A stretch of 64,000 bases of DNA. Source: Bradyrhizobium canariense. Lineage in GTDB: Bacteria > Pseudomonadota > Alphaproteobacteria > Rhizobiales > Xanthobacteraceae. Shown here one piece after another: positions 1 to 8,384 of the stretch. Location: NCBI RefSeq assembly GCF_018130465.1, contig NZ_JAFCKJ010000005.1, positions 124,001 through 188,000 of the forward strand. Direction: 5' to 3'. Within the stretch, counting starts at the first letter, position 1; each line of letters begins with the position of its first letter. A program made the position numbers and the translations under genes. The notes below the pieces were generated by a model. That model made no database searches. It was not told the origin of the DNA and saw only the letters and a program-made list of their open reading frames with translations.

Positions 1-442
1 TCGAGGCGGAAGCGATGATGGCGGCGATGAAGGCTGGCTCGTAGCCCTCGCGCTTCATCGGGCCGCCCAGCGCGCGGCTCATCACGGCGACGTCGGCGGT
101 GGTCGAGCCCGACATTTCCGAGAAGAACATGCTGAAGACGACCACGACCTGCGACAAGCCGCCTCTGATGTGGCCAACGAGCGACACCGAGAGGTTGGCT
201 ATTCGAACCACCACATTGGCCGAGCTCATGAGCTCGCCGACCAGCAGGAAAAAGGGGATCGCCAGCAGCGCCTCGGAATCGACGCCGTCGAAGACTTTCT
301 GGATGATCGCGGCGAGCGAGACGTCCGACAGGAGCGCGCCGATGAAGACGCCGGCCATCAGCGAGAACGGCACGGGCACGCCGAGATAGCCGAAGGACAG
401 GAAGCAGACCGTCATCAACGCCAGAACAACGGGTGCGCTCAC
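1..442 (-). CDS. dctM: TRAP transporter large permease (DctM), partial at window edge
   Basis: About 147 N-terminal residues of the 12-14-helix permease of a tripartite ATP-independent periplasmic transporter; the rest lies beyond base 1. The start is a GTG at 440-442 whose bases overlap the stop of the preceding small-permease gene (GTGA overlap), the usual coupling of dctQ and dctM. The visible protein is very hydrophobic and carries the family's SGSTTADVAVM segment and a FFLLVGELMSS stretch. It should move a sugar acid or other organic acid across the inner membrane, driven by ion gradients, together with the DctQ and DctP proteins encoded upstream. It is the last visible gene of the ilvD-dctPQM operon. 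Family identity is firm; the substrate is inferred from the neighbouring dehydratase. Confidence 0.9.
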   Translation of the reverse strand, partial: MSAPVVLALMTVCFLSFGYLGVPVPFSLMAGVFIGALLSDVSLAAIIQKVFDGVDSEALLAIPFFLLVGELMSSANVVVRIANLSVSLVGHIRGGLSQVVVVFSMFFSEMSGSTTADVAVMSRALGGPMKREGYEPAFIAAIIASAS

Positions 443-1020
443 GGCTGTGCCCTCATCTGTACGTCGGTGATGACAGGTGCCCCGTCGTCCTCCTCGGGCG
501 GCTCGGGGTGGTCAAAGCCGTTGCGCAGACCGTTGACGAGCTGCTCGATGGTGAACAGGCCGATCAGCACGCCCGAGAGCGGGATGATCGCGTAGAGCGA
601 GGCGATCGGCGTGCCCGACGGCAGGCGGAAACTGCCGAAGCCTCGGAGATAGTTCTGATAGCCGTACCAGATCAGGCAGAAGGCGACGCCGAGCACCACG
701 AGGCGGATGATCACTTCCACGATCAGCCGTGAGGTGCCGTGCAACGCCTCTGATATCGCGGTGAGATAAAGGTGGTCATTGCGCCGGGTCGCGGCCGCGG
801 TCCCGACGAAGATCGCGTAGATGAACAGCGTCGAGGTCACTTCCTGGAGCCACAGCCAGGGATGGCCGATGGTGCGGGTGACGATGTCGGCGGTCACTGA
901 CAGCGAGAAGCCGAAGCAGAGCACGCCGCACAGGATCATCAGCGCAAGCTCGAGCCAGTCGAGCCCGCGCCATTTGAGATGACGTTGGCGTTGCACGAGC
1001 AGTTTGTCGGCGATGGCCAT
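439..1020 (-). CDS. dctQ: TRAP transporter small permease (DctQ)
   Basis: 193 residues with four predicted membrane helices (about 25-47, 61-80, 100-125 and 142-165), the size and topology of DctQ subunits. A WLQEVTS segment near residue 57 matches the W-x-E-E/V-x-(T/S) signature at the start of helix 2 in this family. It forms the membrane complex with DctM, whose GTG start overlaps this stop codon by 4 bases. The gene starts with ATG at 1018-1020. A 172-bp gap holding a palindromic repeat separates it from dctP, so the two permease genes may be expressed less than the binding protein. The C-terminal tail is acidic and probably cytoplasmic. Confidence 0.9.
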   Translation of the reverse strand: MAIADKLLVQRQRHLKWRGLDWLELALMILCGVLCFGFSLSVTADIVTRTIGHPWLWLQEVTSTLFIYAIFVGTAAATRRNDHLYLTAISEALHGTSRLIVEVIIRLVVLGVAFCLIWYGYQNYLRGFGSFRLPSGTPIASLYAIIPLSGVLIGLFTIEQLVNGLRNGFDHPEPPEEDDGAPVITDVQMRAQP

Positions 1021-1030
1021 TGTTGCTCCC

Positions 1031-1167
1031 GTCGTCCCTGCCTAGTGCGCTATTGCGCACGGGGGCCGGGACCCATAACCCCAGGCCGTGATGATTAAAG
1101 CGAGCTGACCGCCGTCATGCCCAAAGCGCCGCCGCGGCGTATGGGTCCCGGCCTTCGCCGGGACGAC
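1031..1167. repeat. Intergenic palindromic repeat between dctP and dctQ
   Basis: The arms GGCCGGGACCCATA (1064-1077) and its exact reverse complement (1140-1153) are flanked by GTCGTCCC-type ends. The same design, with CCGCGGCGTATGGGTCC inside, recurs at 13338-13460. It lies inside an operon, where a stem could act as a processing or attenuation point. I see it as a dispersed Bradyrhizobium-type intergenic repeat rather than a gene. Confidence 0.75.
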
Positions 1168-1192
1168 ACGCGGAGATGACGGCAAGCGCGAC

Positions 1193-2188
1193 CTAGTTGA
1201 TCGAGCGGATCAGATCCTTGATCTTCTCGGCGTGCGGGCCGAGCTCCTTGGCGAGCTTGTCCAGATAGGGGTCGGCGATCGCCGTGAAGCTCTTCTTGTC
1301 GACGTTGTCGACGATCTTCACGCCCATCTTCTTCAGCTTCTCGGCCGCCGTGCGTTCGAGGTCGAAGGCCTTCTGCGGCTCCTTGGAGCTGACCTCGTTC
1401 CCCGCCGCCTGCACCCAGCCTTTCTGCTCGGCCGAAAGGCTCTGCCAGAGCTTGTCGGAGATGAACACCAGCGCGTTGTTGGCCTCGTGCTCGGTAATGT
1501 TCAGGACCGGGGCGACCTCGTAGTGCTTGTTGACGAGGTAGACGTTGATGCTGTTCTCGGCGACGTCGACGACGCCGGTCTGCAGGCTCGTGTAGACGCT
1601 GCCGAACGGCATGTGCACGGTCTGGGCGCCGTAGGCCGGGAACATGGTGTCCTCGGTCGCGGTCGCCTGCACCCGGATCTTCAGGCCCTTGATGTCACCG
1701 ACATTGTGGATCTCCTTCTTGGAGTACATGTGGCGCACGCCCTGCGAGCCGGTCGCGATGACGTGCAGGCCCTGCGTGGTCTCGTCGATCAGGGTCTTGA
1801 GGGCTTCGAAGACTTTTGGATCGGCCAGGCCCTTGACCACGTGGTTCTCGTCGCGGAAGAGGAAGTGCAACGACATCACGCCCGCCTGCGGCGAGATCGT
1901 CGCGGTGTTCGCCGAGGAGATGATCGCAAATTCGACGTCGCCCGCTTTCACGAGCTGGAGCACCTGCGGCTCCTGCCCGAGCTGCGCGCCCGGATATTGG
2001 TCGATGATCATGGTGCCTTTGCTCAATTCCTTGAGCTTTTCGGCAAAGAGGTCGCCCGCGATGGAATAACCGGTGTTGCGCGGCTGGTCGTAGGCAAAGC
2101 GATAATGCTTCACCTCCTGTGCTCCGGCCCCCGTGACGAACAGCATGGCGGCCATAGCCACCAACCCACGCATGGATCGTGCAATCAT
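1193..2188 (-). CDS. dctP: TRAP transporter substrate-binding protein (DctP family)
   Basis: 331 residues. The chosen ATG at 2186-2188 has a strong ribosome site (AGGGGGA) and gives a clean Sec signal peptide (positive MIARSMRG start, hydrophobic core, cleavage near GAGA-QE at residue 23); a longer open frame upstream has neither. The mature protein is a DctP-fold periplasmic receptor of normal size, with the family's region around residues 150-240 (RVQATATED, PFGSVYTSLQTGVVDVAENS). It captures the substrate and delivers it to DctQM encoded next. The neighbouring IlvD/Edd dehydratase, 61 bp upstream in the same direction, suggests a sugar acid ligand; this is inference. Confidence 0.92.
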   Translation of the reverse strand: MIARSMRGLVAMAAMLFVTGAGAQEVKHYRFAYDQPRNTGYSIAGDLFAEKLKELSKGTMIIDQYPGAQLGQEPQVLQLVKAGDVEFAIISSANTATISPQAGVMSLHFLFRDENHVVKGLADPKVFEALKTLIDETTQGLHVIATGSQGVRHMYSKKEIHNVGDIKGLKIRVQATATEDTMFPAYGAQTVHMPFGSVYTSLQTGVVDVAENSINVYLVNKHYEVAPVLNITEHEANNALVFISDKLWQSLSAEQKGWVQAAGNEVSSKEPQKAFDLERTAAEKLKKMGVKIVDNVDKKSFTAIADPYLDKLAKELGPHAEKIKDLIRSIN

Positions 2189-2249
2189 CGTTTCCCCCTG
2201 TTTTATCGCCCGCCGCTTTAGCGGTCTGGGCGTTCGTTCGGGTGGTCGA

Positions 2250-3971
2250 TCACCCCGTCTCAGTTTGCTTCCCAGTCCTCTGCATAAAGTCGAAGTCGCA
2301 GCCCTCGTCGGCCTGCATGATGGTCTCGTTGAACAGCCAGGCGTAGCCACGCCGCGCTTCATCCGGCGCCGCAGTCGGCTTCAAGGCCGCACGACGCCGC
2401 TCCAGCTCGGTAGCATCCACTAGAAGCTCGATGCTGCGCTTGGCGACGTCAAGCCGGATCATGTCGCCGTTCTTCACCAGCGCCAGCGGCCCGCCGACGG
2501 CGGATTCCGGCGTGATGTGGAGCACGATGGTGCCGAACGCGGTGCCGCTCATGCGCGCGTCCGAAATGCGCACCATGTCCTTGGTGCCGGTGCGCGCGAG
2601 CTTCTTCGGGATCGGCAGATAGCCCGCCTCGGGCATGCCGGGCGCGCCCTTCGGGCCGGCGTTGCGCAGCACCAGCACGTCATCGGCGGTGACGTCGAGA
2701 TCGGGATCGTCAACCCGCAGCGTCATGTCCTCGACGGATTCGAACACCACCGCACGGCCCGTATGCTGCAACAGTTTTGGACTCGCGGCGGATTGCTTGA
2801 TGACCGCGCCGCGCGGGGCGAGGTTACCGTGCAGAACGGCGAGGCCGCCTTCCTTCTTGATCGGATTATCGCGCGGACGGATCGCGTCCTGGCCGGGCAC
2901 GTCTTCCGCATTTGCGACGACATCGCGCAGGCTCTCGCCGGTGATGGTCTTCGCGTCGAGATCGACGAGGTCGCCAAGCTGCGCCAAGAGTTTCGGCACA
3001 CCACCGGCGTGATGGAAATGCTCCATGTAATGCTCGCCGGACGGCTTCAGATCGATCAGCACCGGCACCTCGCGGCCGATCTGGTCAAACACCCCGAGGT
3101 GGAGCCGGTGCGGCGAACGGTGCGCCATCGCGGTCAAATGGATCAGGCCGTTGGTCGAGCCGCCGATCGCCTGGAGCACGACCTGGGCGTTCTTGAAAGA
3201 GGCCGGCGTCAACAGCTCGCTCGGCTTCGGTCCCTTGGTCTTGGCCATCTCGGCGGCCACCCTGCCGCTCGCCTCGGCGAGGCGGAAGCGCTCGGCATGC
3301 GGCGCGGGGATCGTCGCACTCATCGGCAGCGACAGGCCCATCGCTTCGATCATGCAGGCCATGGTCGACGCCGTGCCCATCACCATGCAGGTGCCGACCG
3401 ACGGCGCAAGGCGGCCGTTGACCGCCTCGATCTCGGCATCATCCATTTCGCCGGCACGGTACTTACCCCAGAGGCGGCGGCAATCGGTGCAGGCCCCTAA
3501 CACCTCACCCTTATGGTGGCCCACCACCATCGGACCGACGGGAATAACCACGGTCGGCAGGTCGGCGCTGATCGCCGCCATCACTTGCGCAGGGAGAGTC
3601 TTGTCGCAGCCGCCGATCACGATCACCGAATCCATCGGCTGTGCCCGGATCATCTCCTCGGTGTCCATCGCCATCAGATTGCGCAGATACATCGAGGTCG
3701 GATGCGCAAAGCTTTCGGCGATCGAAATGGTCGGGAACACGAACGGCATCGCGCCCGACAGCATCACGCCGCGCTTGGCGGCCTCGATGATCTGCGGGAC
3801 GTTGCCGTGGCAGGGGTTGTAGTCGCTGTAGGTGTTGGTGATGCCGACGATCGGGCGCTCCAGCGCGTCGTCGGAATAGCCCATGGCCTTGATGAACGCC
3901 TTGCGCAGGAACAGCGAGAAGCCGGCATCGCCATAGCTCGTCAGCCCTTTGCGCAAGCCACTGCTCATCAT
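2250..3971 (-). CDS. IlvD/Edd family dehydratase, probably for a sugar acid
   Basis: 573 residues. Iron-sulfur dehydratase family that removes water from dihydroxy acids or aldonates to give 2-keto-3-deoxy acids. Three candidate cluster cysteines are visible: C54 (NPCHGN), C122 (GGCDKT) and C195 (VGTCMVMG). Their spacing is that of the [2Fe-2S]-binding cysteines described for rhizobial L-arabinonate dehydratase. That, plus co-transcription with a TRAP transporter, favours a sugar-acid substrate over branched-chain amino-acid synthesis. It is the first gene of the operon, divergent from a GntR regulator, with two inverted operator-like sites in the 174-bp gap. The start ATG at 3969-3971 is followed by a second Met; either could serve. 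Substrate (arabonate, xylonate, gluconate, galactonate) cannot be decided here. Confidence 0.88.
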   Translation of the reverse strand: MMSSGLRKGLTSYGDAGFSLFLRKAFIKAMGYSDDALERPIVGITNTYSDYNPCHGNVPQIIEAAKRGVMLSGAMPFVFPTISIAESFAHPTSMYLRNLMAMDTEEMIRAQPMDSVIVIGGCDKTLPAQVMAAISADLPTVVIPVGPMVVGHHKGEVLGACTDCRRLWGKYRAGEMDDAEIEAVNGRLAPSVGTCMVMGTASTMACMIEAMGLSLPMSATIPAPHAERFRLAEASGRVAAEMAKTKGPKPSELLTPASFKNAQVVLQAIGGSTNGLIHLTAMAHRSPHRLHLGVFDQIGREVPVLIDLKPSGEHYMEHFHHAGGVPKLLAQLGDLVDLDAKTITGESLRDVVANAEDVPGQDAIRPRDNPIKKEGGLAVLHGNLAPRGAVIKQSAASPKLLQHTGRAVVFESVEDMTLRVDDPDLDVTADDVLVLRNAGPKGAPGMPEAGYLPIPKKLARTGTKDMVRISDARMSGTAFGTIVLHITPESAVGGPLALVKNGDMIRLDVAKRSIELLVDATELERRRAALKPTAAPDEARRGYAWLFNETIMQADEGCDFDFMQRTGKQTETG

Positions 3972-4014
3972 GCCACTCCATTCCGCATCGCTAATGTCGT
4001 ACAGCCTGCCTCTC

Positions 4015-4091
4015 GATTGTCAATAACGTAGGTGCTCAGAGCGGATATTTCTGGCTCCTGGCACCGCTCCTCGCACGAATTATTGACAATC
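4015..4091. promoter_or_regulatory. Paired inverted operator sites in the ilvD/gntR divergent region
   Basis: GATTGTCAATAA at 4015-4026 is repeated as its exact reverse complement TTATTGACAATC at 4080-4091, 65 bp apart centre to centre (about six helical turns). Each contains the small palindrome ATTGNCAAT. FCD-type GntR regulators bind short palindromes of this kind. The pair lies between the two divergent starts (3971 and 4146), so the natural reading is autoregulation plus control of the operon, possibly with looping. Confidence 0.7.
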
Positions 4092-4145
4092 CGAGCCTTC
4101 CCTGCTCCACAGGACGGACCGGCCAAGGGCCGGGAGGCCAAGGGC

Positions 4146-4829
4146 ATGTCCGACACTCACACCGCAGACGCCATGACGGTCCGGCGCGACGATCCGGACG
4201 ACATCGTCGCGCGGCTCGAGGAGGACATCATCTTCGGCCGCCTCGCGCCAGGCGCGCGCCTCACCGAAGACGCGCTGATGTCGCGCTACGGCACCTCGCG
4301 CCACTTCGTGCGCCAGGCGCTGGTGGACGCGGAGCGCCGCGGCATCGTCCGACGCGAAAAGAATGTCGGCGCCACCGTGCGGTTCTATTCGGCCCAGGAG
4401 GTCCGGCAGATCTACGAGGTCCGGGAGATGCTGACGCGGCAGGCCGCGCTGATGATCCCCCTGCCCGCGCCGCAAGGACTGATCGACGAGTTGATCGCGC
4501 TGCAACGGCACTATTGCGCGAAGGCAGAGGTGCAGGATCTGCGCGGCATTCACGAAGCCAATGACGCCTTCCACGTCGCGCTTTTCGCGGCCTGCGGAAA
4601 CCCGTATCTGGTGCGCTCGCTCCAGGACTACATGGGCCTGACCTTGCCGATGCGCGCGAAGAACCTCGCCGACCGCGACGGGCTGGCGCAGTCACGGCGC
4701 GAGCACGAGTTCATGATCGAGCTGTTGAAGGGCCGCGACAGCTGGGCGCTGGCCCAGCTTTGCGTGGATCACATGCAGTTCAGCAAGAGGGACTATCTGG
4801 CGCGGATTGCCAGCGAGGCCGAACGCTAG
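4146..4829 (+). CDS. GntR family transcriptional regulator (FCD/FadR subfamily)
   Basis: 227 residues from the ATG at 4146, preceded by GGGAGG; longer upstream starts lack a ribosome site and would overrun the operator region. The N-terminal winged helix-turn-helix (residues about 15-78) has the GntR pattern: a short pre-helix, LTEDALMSRYGTSRHFVRQAL, then RRGIVRREKNVGATV as the wing. Residues about 90-215 form an all-helical FCD ligand domain with conserved Asp/His positions (HEANDAFHVAL, DHMQFSK). It is divergent from the dehydratase/TRAP operon and is its likely repressor, responding to the transported acid or a product of it. Function inferred from family and position. Confidence 0.9.
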   Translation: MSDTHTADAMTVRRDDPDDIVARLEEDIIFGRLAPGARLTEDALMSRYGTSRHFVRQALVDAERRGIVRREKNVGATVRFYSAQEVRQIYEVREMLTRQAALMIPLPAPQGLIDELIALQRHYCAKAEVQDLRGIHEANDAFHVALFAACGNPYLVRSLQDYMGLTLPMRAKNLADRDGLAQSRREHEFMIELLKGRDSWALAQLCVDHMQFSKRDYLARIASEAER

Positions 4830-4869
4830 CGCGTGCGCTCGCCGGGCCATGGCAAGCCAGATCGCACGT

Positions 4870-5283
4870 TCAGTATCGTCTCAGCAGGCCGCGCTCCGCG
4901 CTGGCATCGCCGAAGTCGGCGCAGGCCCTTGTCGGGTTCTTGATCAATTCTGCCCGAACTCGCTTGAAGGTCTTGCCAGCCACCTCGAACACTTCCGGGC
5001 GGAATTTACCGGGATCGTAGGTTTCGCCATCGCGGGCCTTGATGGCAGCCGAATAGGCGTCGATCATCGCCATCGCGGCACCAGGGCTCCCGAGAAGCCG
5101 GGCGCCGAGTTGAACGCTGCCCGCGCCATTGACCTCGAAGCCAGCGCATCGTTGTTCGAGCACCGCGGATGCGGTGACGAGCTGGTCGAGGAACGTCGCC
5201 TCGGCGTCGCTGAGCATCGCGGCTCGCGCCGATCCTGACATGATCAGCGCGAGCAGTGCGACGGCTGGCAATTTGATTTTCAT
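4870..5283 (-). CDS. Small exported protein of unknown function
   Basis: 137 residues from the ATG at 5281-5283. A Sec signal peptide is clear: MKIK, a hydrophobic stretch, then cleavage around SGSARA-AM at residue 22. The mature part is mostly helical, with two cysteines (in EQRCAGFE and TRACADFG) that could form one periplasmic disulfide. I do not recognise a named domain. The upstream region is shared with the divergent DUF1236 gene and holds a perfect FNR/FixK-type box whose centre is about 103 bp from this start, so oxygen-responsive control is possible. A longer reading frame upstream looks non-coding. Confidence 0.75.
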   Translation of the reverse strand: MKIKLPAVALLALIMSGSARAAMLSDAEATFLDQLVTASAVLEQRCAGFEVNGAGSVQLGARLLGSPGAAMAMIDAYSAAIKARDGETYDPGKFRPEVFEVAGKTFKRVRAELIKNPTRACADFGDASAERGLLRRY

Positions 5284-5379
5284 TGTCCTGACTTTCGCTG
5301 CCTCCGTTGAGCCGTGATCAAGGCACCGATTGCCGAATTGCGGTCTCGCAAATCGAGAGCTAGACGACCAAGGGCAACG

Positions 5380-5393
5380 TTGATCTGGATCAA
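5380..5393. promoter_or_regulatory. FNR/FixK-type binding site
   Basis: TTGATCTGGATCAA is a perfect match to the TTGAT-N4-ATCAA palindrome bound by FixK2/FNR proteins, which in Bradyrhizobium activate genes under low oxygen. Its centre is 5386.5. If centred at -40.5, transcription would start near 5427 for the plus gene at 5545 or near 5346 for the minus gene at 5283. Both are plausible; the site is symmetrical and cannot assign direction. Confidence 0.65.
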
Positions 5394-5544
5394 CGGCCGG
5401 CCGCCCAAAGCGAGAGCTCGGGCCATTCGCCCGCGTTTGCAGGCTGCCCGCGAACAATTGGGCAAACTCCGCATCGCCAATCCGTTGGAACCTATTGTCG
5501 GCTTGGCACTTGTTCCCTCACCAATCCCCACCGTAGGAGCTGTC

Positions 5545-5961
5545 ATGATCTGCCGTTTGGTCGGAGCCGCCGCCGTTGCCGTCGCGGTTCTTCTCCCCGT
5601 CACCACCCAGGCCCAGGGAGTCCCCGGAGGCGTCGAGCGCGGTGCGCGGGACGGCGAGCGTGCAGCAGGCCCGGTCGGTGCAGTCGTGGGTGGAGTGGTC
5701 GGCGGAGTCGTTGGCGGCGTCGCGGGAGTGCTCGGTGTCGATCAGCGTCCTCGCTTTCACACCTATGTCGTCGAACAGCGACGTCCCTCCTACCAGTATC
5801 GCGAAGATGTAAGAATCGGAGCGGTTCTTCCGGAAGAGGGCGTTACCTACTACGATGTGCCGCCCGAGTATGGCGTCCGCGAATATCGTTATACGGTGGT
5901 GAATGGTCGAACAGTATTAGTCGAACCGCGAACACGCCGGATCGTCGAGATTGTCGAATAG
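5545..5961 (+). CDS. DUF1236 exported protein with glycine/valine-rich segment
   Basis: 138 residues. The ATG at 5545 follows TAGGAGC at good spacing and opens a Sec signal peptide ending near TTQA-QG (residue 23). Residues about 41-60 repeat GGVVGGV-type units, resembling glycine-zipper segments that insert in or cross membranes. The C-terminal 70 residues (VLPEEGVTYYDVPPEYGV, YRYTVVNGRTVLVEP, RRIVEIVE) match the DUF1236 pattern common in rhizobia. Role unknown, probably in the envelope. A second DUF1236 gene lies at 43367. A strong intrinsic terminator follows 5 bp after the stop, and a FixK-type box lies upstream. Confidence 0.85.
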   Translation: MICRLVGAAAVAVAVLLPVTTQAQGVPGGVERGARDGERAAGPVGAVVGGVVGGVVGGVAGVLGVDQRPRFHTYVVEQRRPSYQYREDVRIGAVLPEEGVTYYDVPPEYGVREYRYTVVNGRTVLVEPRTRRIVEIVE

Positions 5962-5965
5962 CAAC

Positions 5966-5993
5966 AAGGCCGTCTTTCAAGACGGCCTTTTCG
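5966..5993 (+). terminator. Rho-independent terminator after the DUF1236 gene
   Basis: An 11-bp perfect stem AAGGCCGTCTT / AAGACGGCCTT (5966-5976 and 5979-5989) is followed by TTCGTTTG. The distance from the stop codon (5 bp) and the T-rich tail make this a clear terminator for the plus strand. Confidence 0.9.
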
Positions 5994-6111
5994 TTTGTCG
6001 ATAGCTATCTCCCCGGGGCGGCGCGGCTCATGTGCCGGGCCGTGCGATGCGGCACCCGAGTTGAATTTTTGCCGGAGTACTCCGTGACAACCGAAACCAG
6101 GCGAGTAGACA

Positions 6112-8100
6112 ATGCCTGTCATCAGGCAACCGTTTAAAGCACGCACGACCGAGGAGCTTGTGGCGTTGCTCAGCACGGTGGCAACGGCGATCCTGGCTGT
6201 CATCATCGTAGCGATGCTCTACTTTGGCCGTGAAATCTTCGTGCCCATCGCATTGGCGATTCTGCTCAGCTTCGTGCTGGCACCTCCGGTCCTCATCCTG
6301 CAGCGCATCCATGTTCCGCGCGGATTGGCCGTCGTGAGTGTGGCTCTGCTTGCCTTCGCATTCATCTTCGCAATGGGAAGCCTCCTCGCAACGCAATTGA
6401 CGCAGCTCGCCGAAGATCTCCCACGTTATCAATCGACGATCAGCGAAAAGATCCAGTCCTTCCGAGATACGAGAGCAGGTCGAGGGACGCTCGAACGCGC
6501 ATCCGACATGTTGAAAGATCTCAGCAAGGAGATCGATCGGCCAAAGGACTCCGGATCTGCGCGCGGCCCGCACTCAATGGTCAATCCGAGCGCCTCGGGA
6601 TCGCCGGTCCCGGTTCCCGTGGAAGTACGCCAGCCCGATCCCGGTGCGCTGGAGAGCCTGCGGACTCTGATCTCTCCGCTTGTTCACCCCCTCGCCACAA
6701 CCGGCATCATCATCATCTTTGTGGTTTTCATACTCCTTCAACGCGAAGATCTCCGTAATCGGCTCATTCGGCTGGCCGGCTCCTACGACCTGCAACGAAC
6801 GACGGCGGCGCTGGACGACGCGGCGAGACGCCTCAGTCGACTTTTCCTGACCCAGATCATCTTGAACAGTGCATTTGGCGTGGTGATCGGGTTAGGCCTT
6901 TGGGTCATAGGTACGCCGAGCGCGATCGTTTGGGGAATTTTGGCGACGGTCCTTCGGTTCGTGCCGTATATCGGTGCCGTCATCGCGGCCGCGTTTCCGC
7001 TTGCTCTGGCAGTCGCCGTCGATCCGGGCTGGTCGATGCTGTTATGGACGCTCGCGCTCTTTCTCACCGTCGAGCCGGTCGTCGGCCATGTTATCGAGCC
7101 GATGGTCTATGGTCATAGTACCGGGCTTTCTCCCGTTGCCGTGGTTGCGGCAGCGACGTTCTGGACCGCACTTTGGGGACCGATTGGCCTCGTCCTCGCG
7201 ACGCCCTTGACGGTATGCCTCGTCGTGCTCGGGCGCCATGTCGAACGCCTGGAGTTTCTTGACATCATGTTCGGGGACCGCCCCGCCCTTTCGCCGCCCG
7301 AAATCTTCTACCAGCGCATGCTTGCGGGCGACCCGGCAGAAGCTGCGGAAAAAGCCGAAGAGTTCCTGAAGGAACGTTCGCTGGCGTCCTACTATGACGA
7401 GGTCGCCTTGAAGGGTTTGCAGTTGGCGCAGATCGATGCCGCGCGCGGAGCCCTCGACCCTGAGCGTCTCATCAAAATTCGAGATGCCGTCAGGGAATTT
7501 TCCGGCGACGTCGCCGATCAAGATGACAAGGCGTCAGAGAGAATTCAATTGACCACCGATGCGGAAGCCTCGTCGGCAGTGGAAAGTGTCGCGGTGACCG
7601 CGGCGGACGAAAACTTGCCCGTGATCAGCAAAGAAGACCTGCCGCCCGATTGGCTCGGTGAGTTTCCCGTTCTTTGCCTGGCTGGACGCAGCCTCATAGA
7701 TGAAGCGGCTGCGATCATGCTTGCTCAACTGTCGACCGCACACGGTCTCGCGGCAAGGGTCGAGGGAGCCGACTCCCTCTCCAGCACAAATGTTTTCCGG
7801 CTCGAGACCACCGGCGTTGCGGTTGTCTGCCTGGTCTATCTCGACTCGAGCGGACCCGCGCATATGCGCTATGCCGTTCGGCGGCTCAGGCGCAAGCTCC
7901 CGAAGGCGATCATAATCCTGGGCTGCTGGGCTAAGGACATCGATCCTGACGCGCTGGAAATGCTGCGGGACAACGCGAAAGCCGATTTGGTAGCAGCAAG
8001 CCTTGGGCAGGCCGTAAAGCTTTGCATCGAGGCGACGGCAACGGCGCATCAGTCCACCGCAGCCTCCACGCAGGAAACATCCACGACCGCCGCGGCTTGA
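6112..8100 (+). CDS. AI-2E family (PerM-like) membrane protein with long soluble C-terminal region
   Basis: 662 residues, nearly twice the usual 350-370 of this permease family. The N-terminal 375 residues have the family's layout: paired helices at 20-60, a helix near 70-92, a long extramembrane part (95-185), then helices at 190-210 and 240-360 ending in PIGLVLATPLTVCLVVLG. Family members have been linked to export of autoinducer-2 or sodium, mostly without proof. The remaining 285 residues are soluble. From about residue 500 they show alternating strands and helices (FPVLCLAGRSLIDEAAAIML, VAVVCLVYLDSS, KAIIILGCW) that look like a Rossmann/B12-binding-like fold, ligand unknown. Start ATG 6112 with AGGCGAG upstream. 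It appears monocistronic. Confidence 0.85.
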   Translation: MPVIRQPFKARTTEELVALLSTVATAILAVIIVAMLYFGREIFVPIALAILLSFVLAPPVLILQRIHVPRGLAVVSVALLAFAFIFAMGSLLATQLTQLAEDLPRYQSTISEKIQSFRDTRAGRGTLERASDMLKDLSKEIDRPKDSGSARGPHSMVNPSASGSPVPVPVEVRQPDPGALESLRTLISPLVHPLATTGIIIIFVVFILLQREDLRNRLIRLAGSYDLQRTTAALDDAARRLSRLFLTQIILNSAFGVVIGLGLWVIGTPSAIVWGILATVLRFVPYIGAVIAAAFPLALAVAVDPGWSMLLWTLALFLTVEPVVGHVIEPMVYGHSTGLSPVAVVAAATFWTALWGPIGLVLATPLTVCLVVLGRHVERLEFLDIMFGDRPALSPPEIFYQRMLAGDPAEAAEKAEEFLKERSLASYYDEVALKGLQLAQIDAARGALDPERLIKIRDAVREFSGDVADQDDKASERIQLTTDAEASSAVESVAVTAADENLPVISKEDLPPDWLGEFPVLCLAGRSLIDEAAAIMLAQLSTAHGLAARVEGADSLSSTNVFRLETTGVAVVCLVYLDSSGPAHMRYAVRRLRRKLPKAIIILGCWAKDIDPDALEMLRDNAKADLVAASLGQAVKLCIEATATAHQSTAASTQETSTTAAA

Positions 8101-8384
8101 GAACTCCGAGACAAATCAGCCCTTCGGCTCATGACGGCTATCATCTTTTCCGCTTGTCAAAAAAAGGCCGACTTCGCGGATCTCGGCCGGACCTCCGCGG
8201 ATGGCACGACGCCGACAAAGGCGTGATGACGTCGACAGACCAAGCTGAACCAACGCACCGTGTCGAGGCAGCTGTTAAAACCGTTTTGTCAAGCTATCGA
8301 AATATCGCAGAGTCAGAATAAATAAGGACCGGCGTCCGGAGGTGCATCGCACGTCCTTCCCTTCTCCCTCCCGACTGAAATGGC

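Noticed and set aside
8226-8321. A 31-codon open frame before the MFS gene
   Set aside because: It has AAAGG nearby but only 4 nt from the ATG, and no hydrophobic or conserved pattern. Not enough support.
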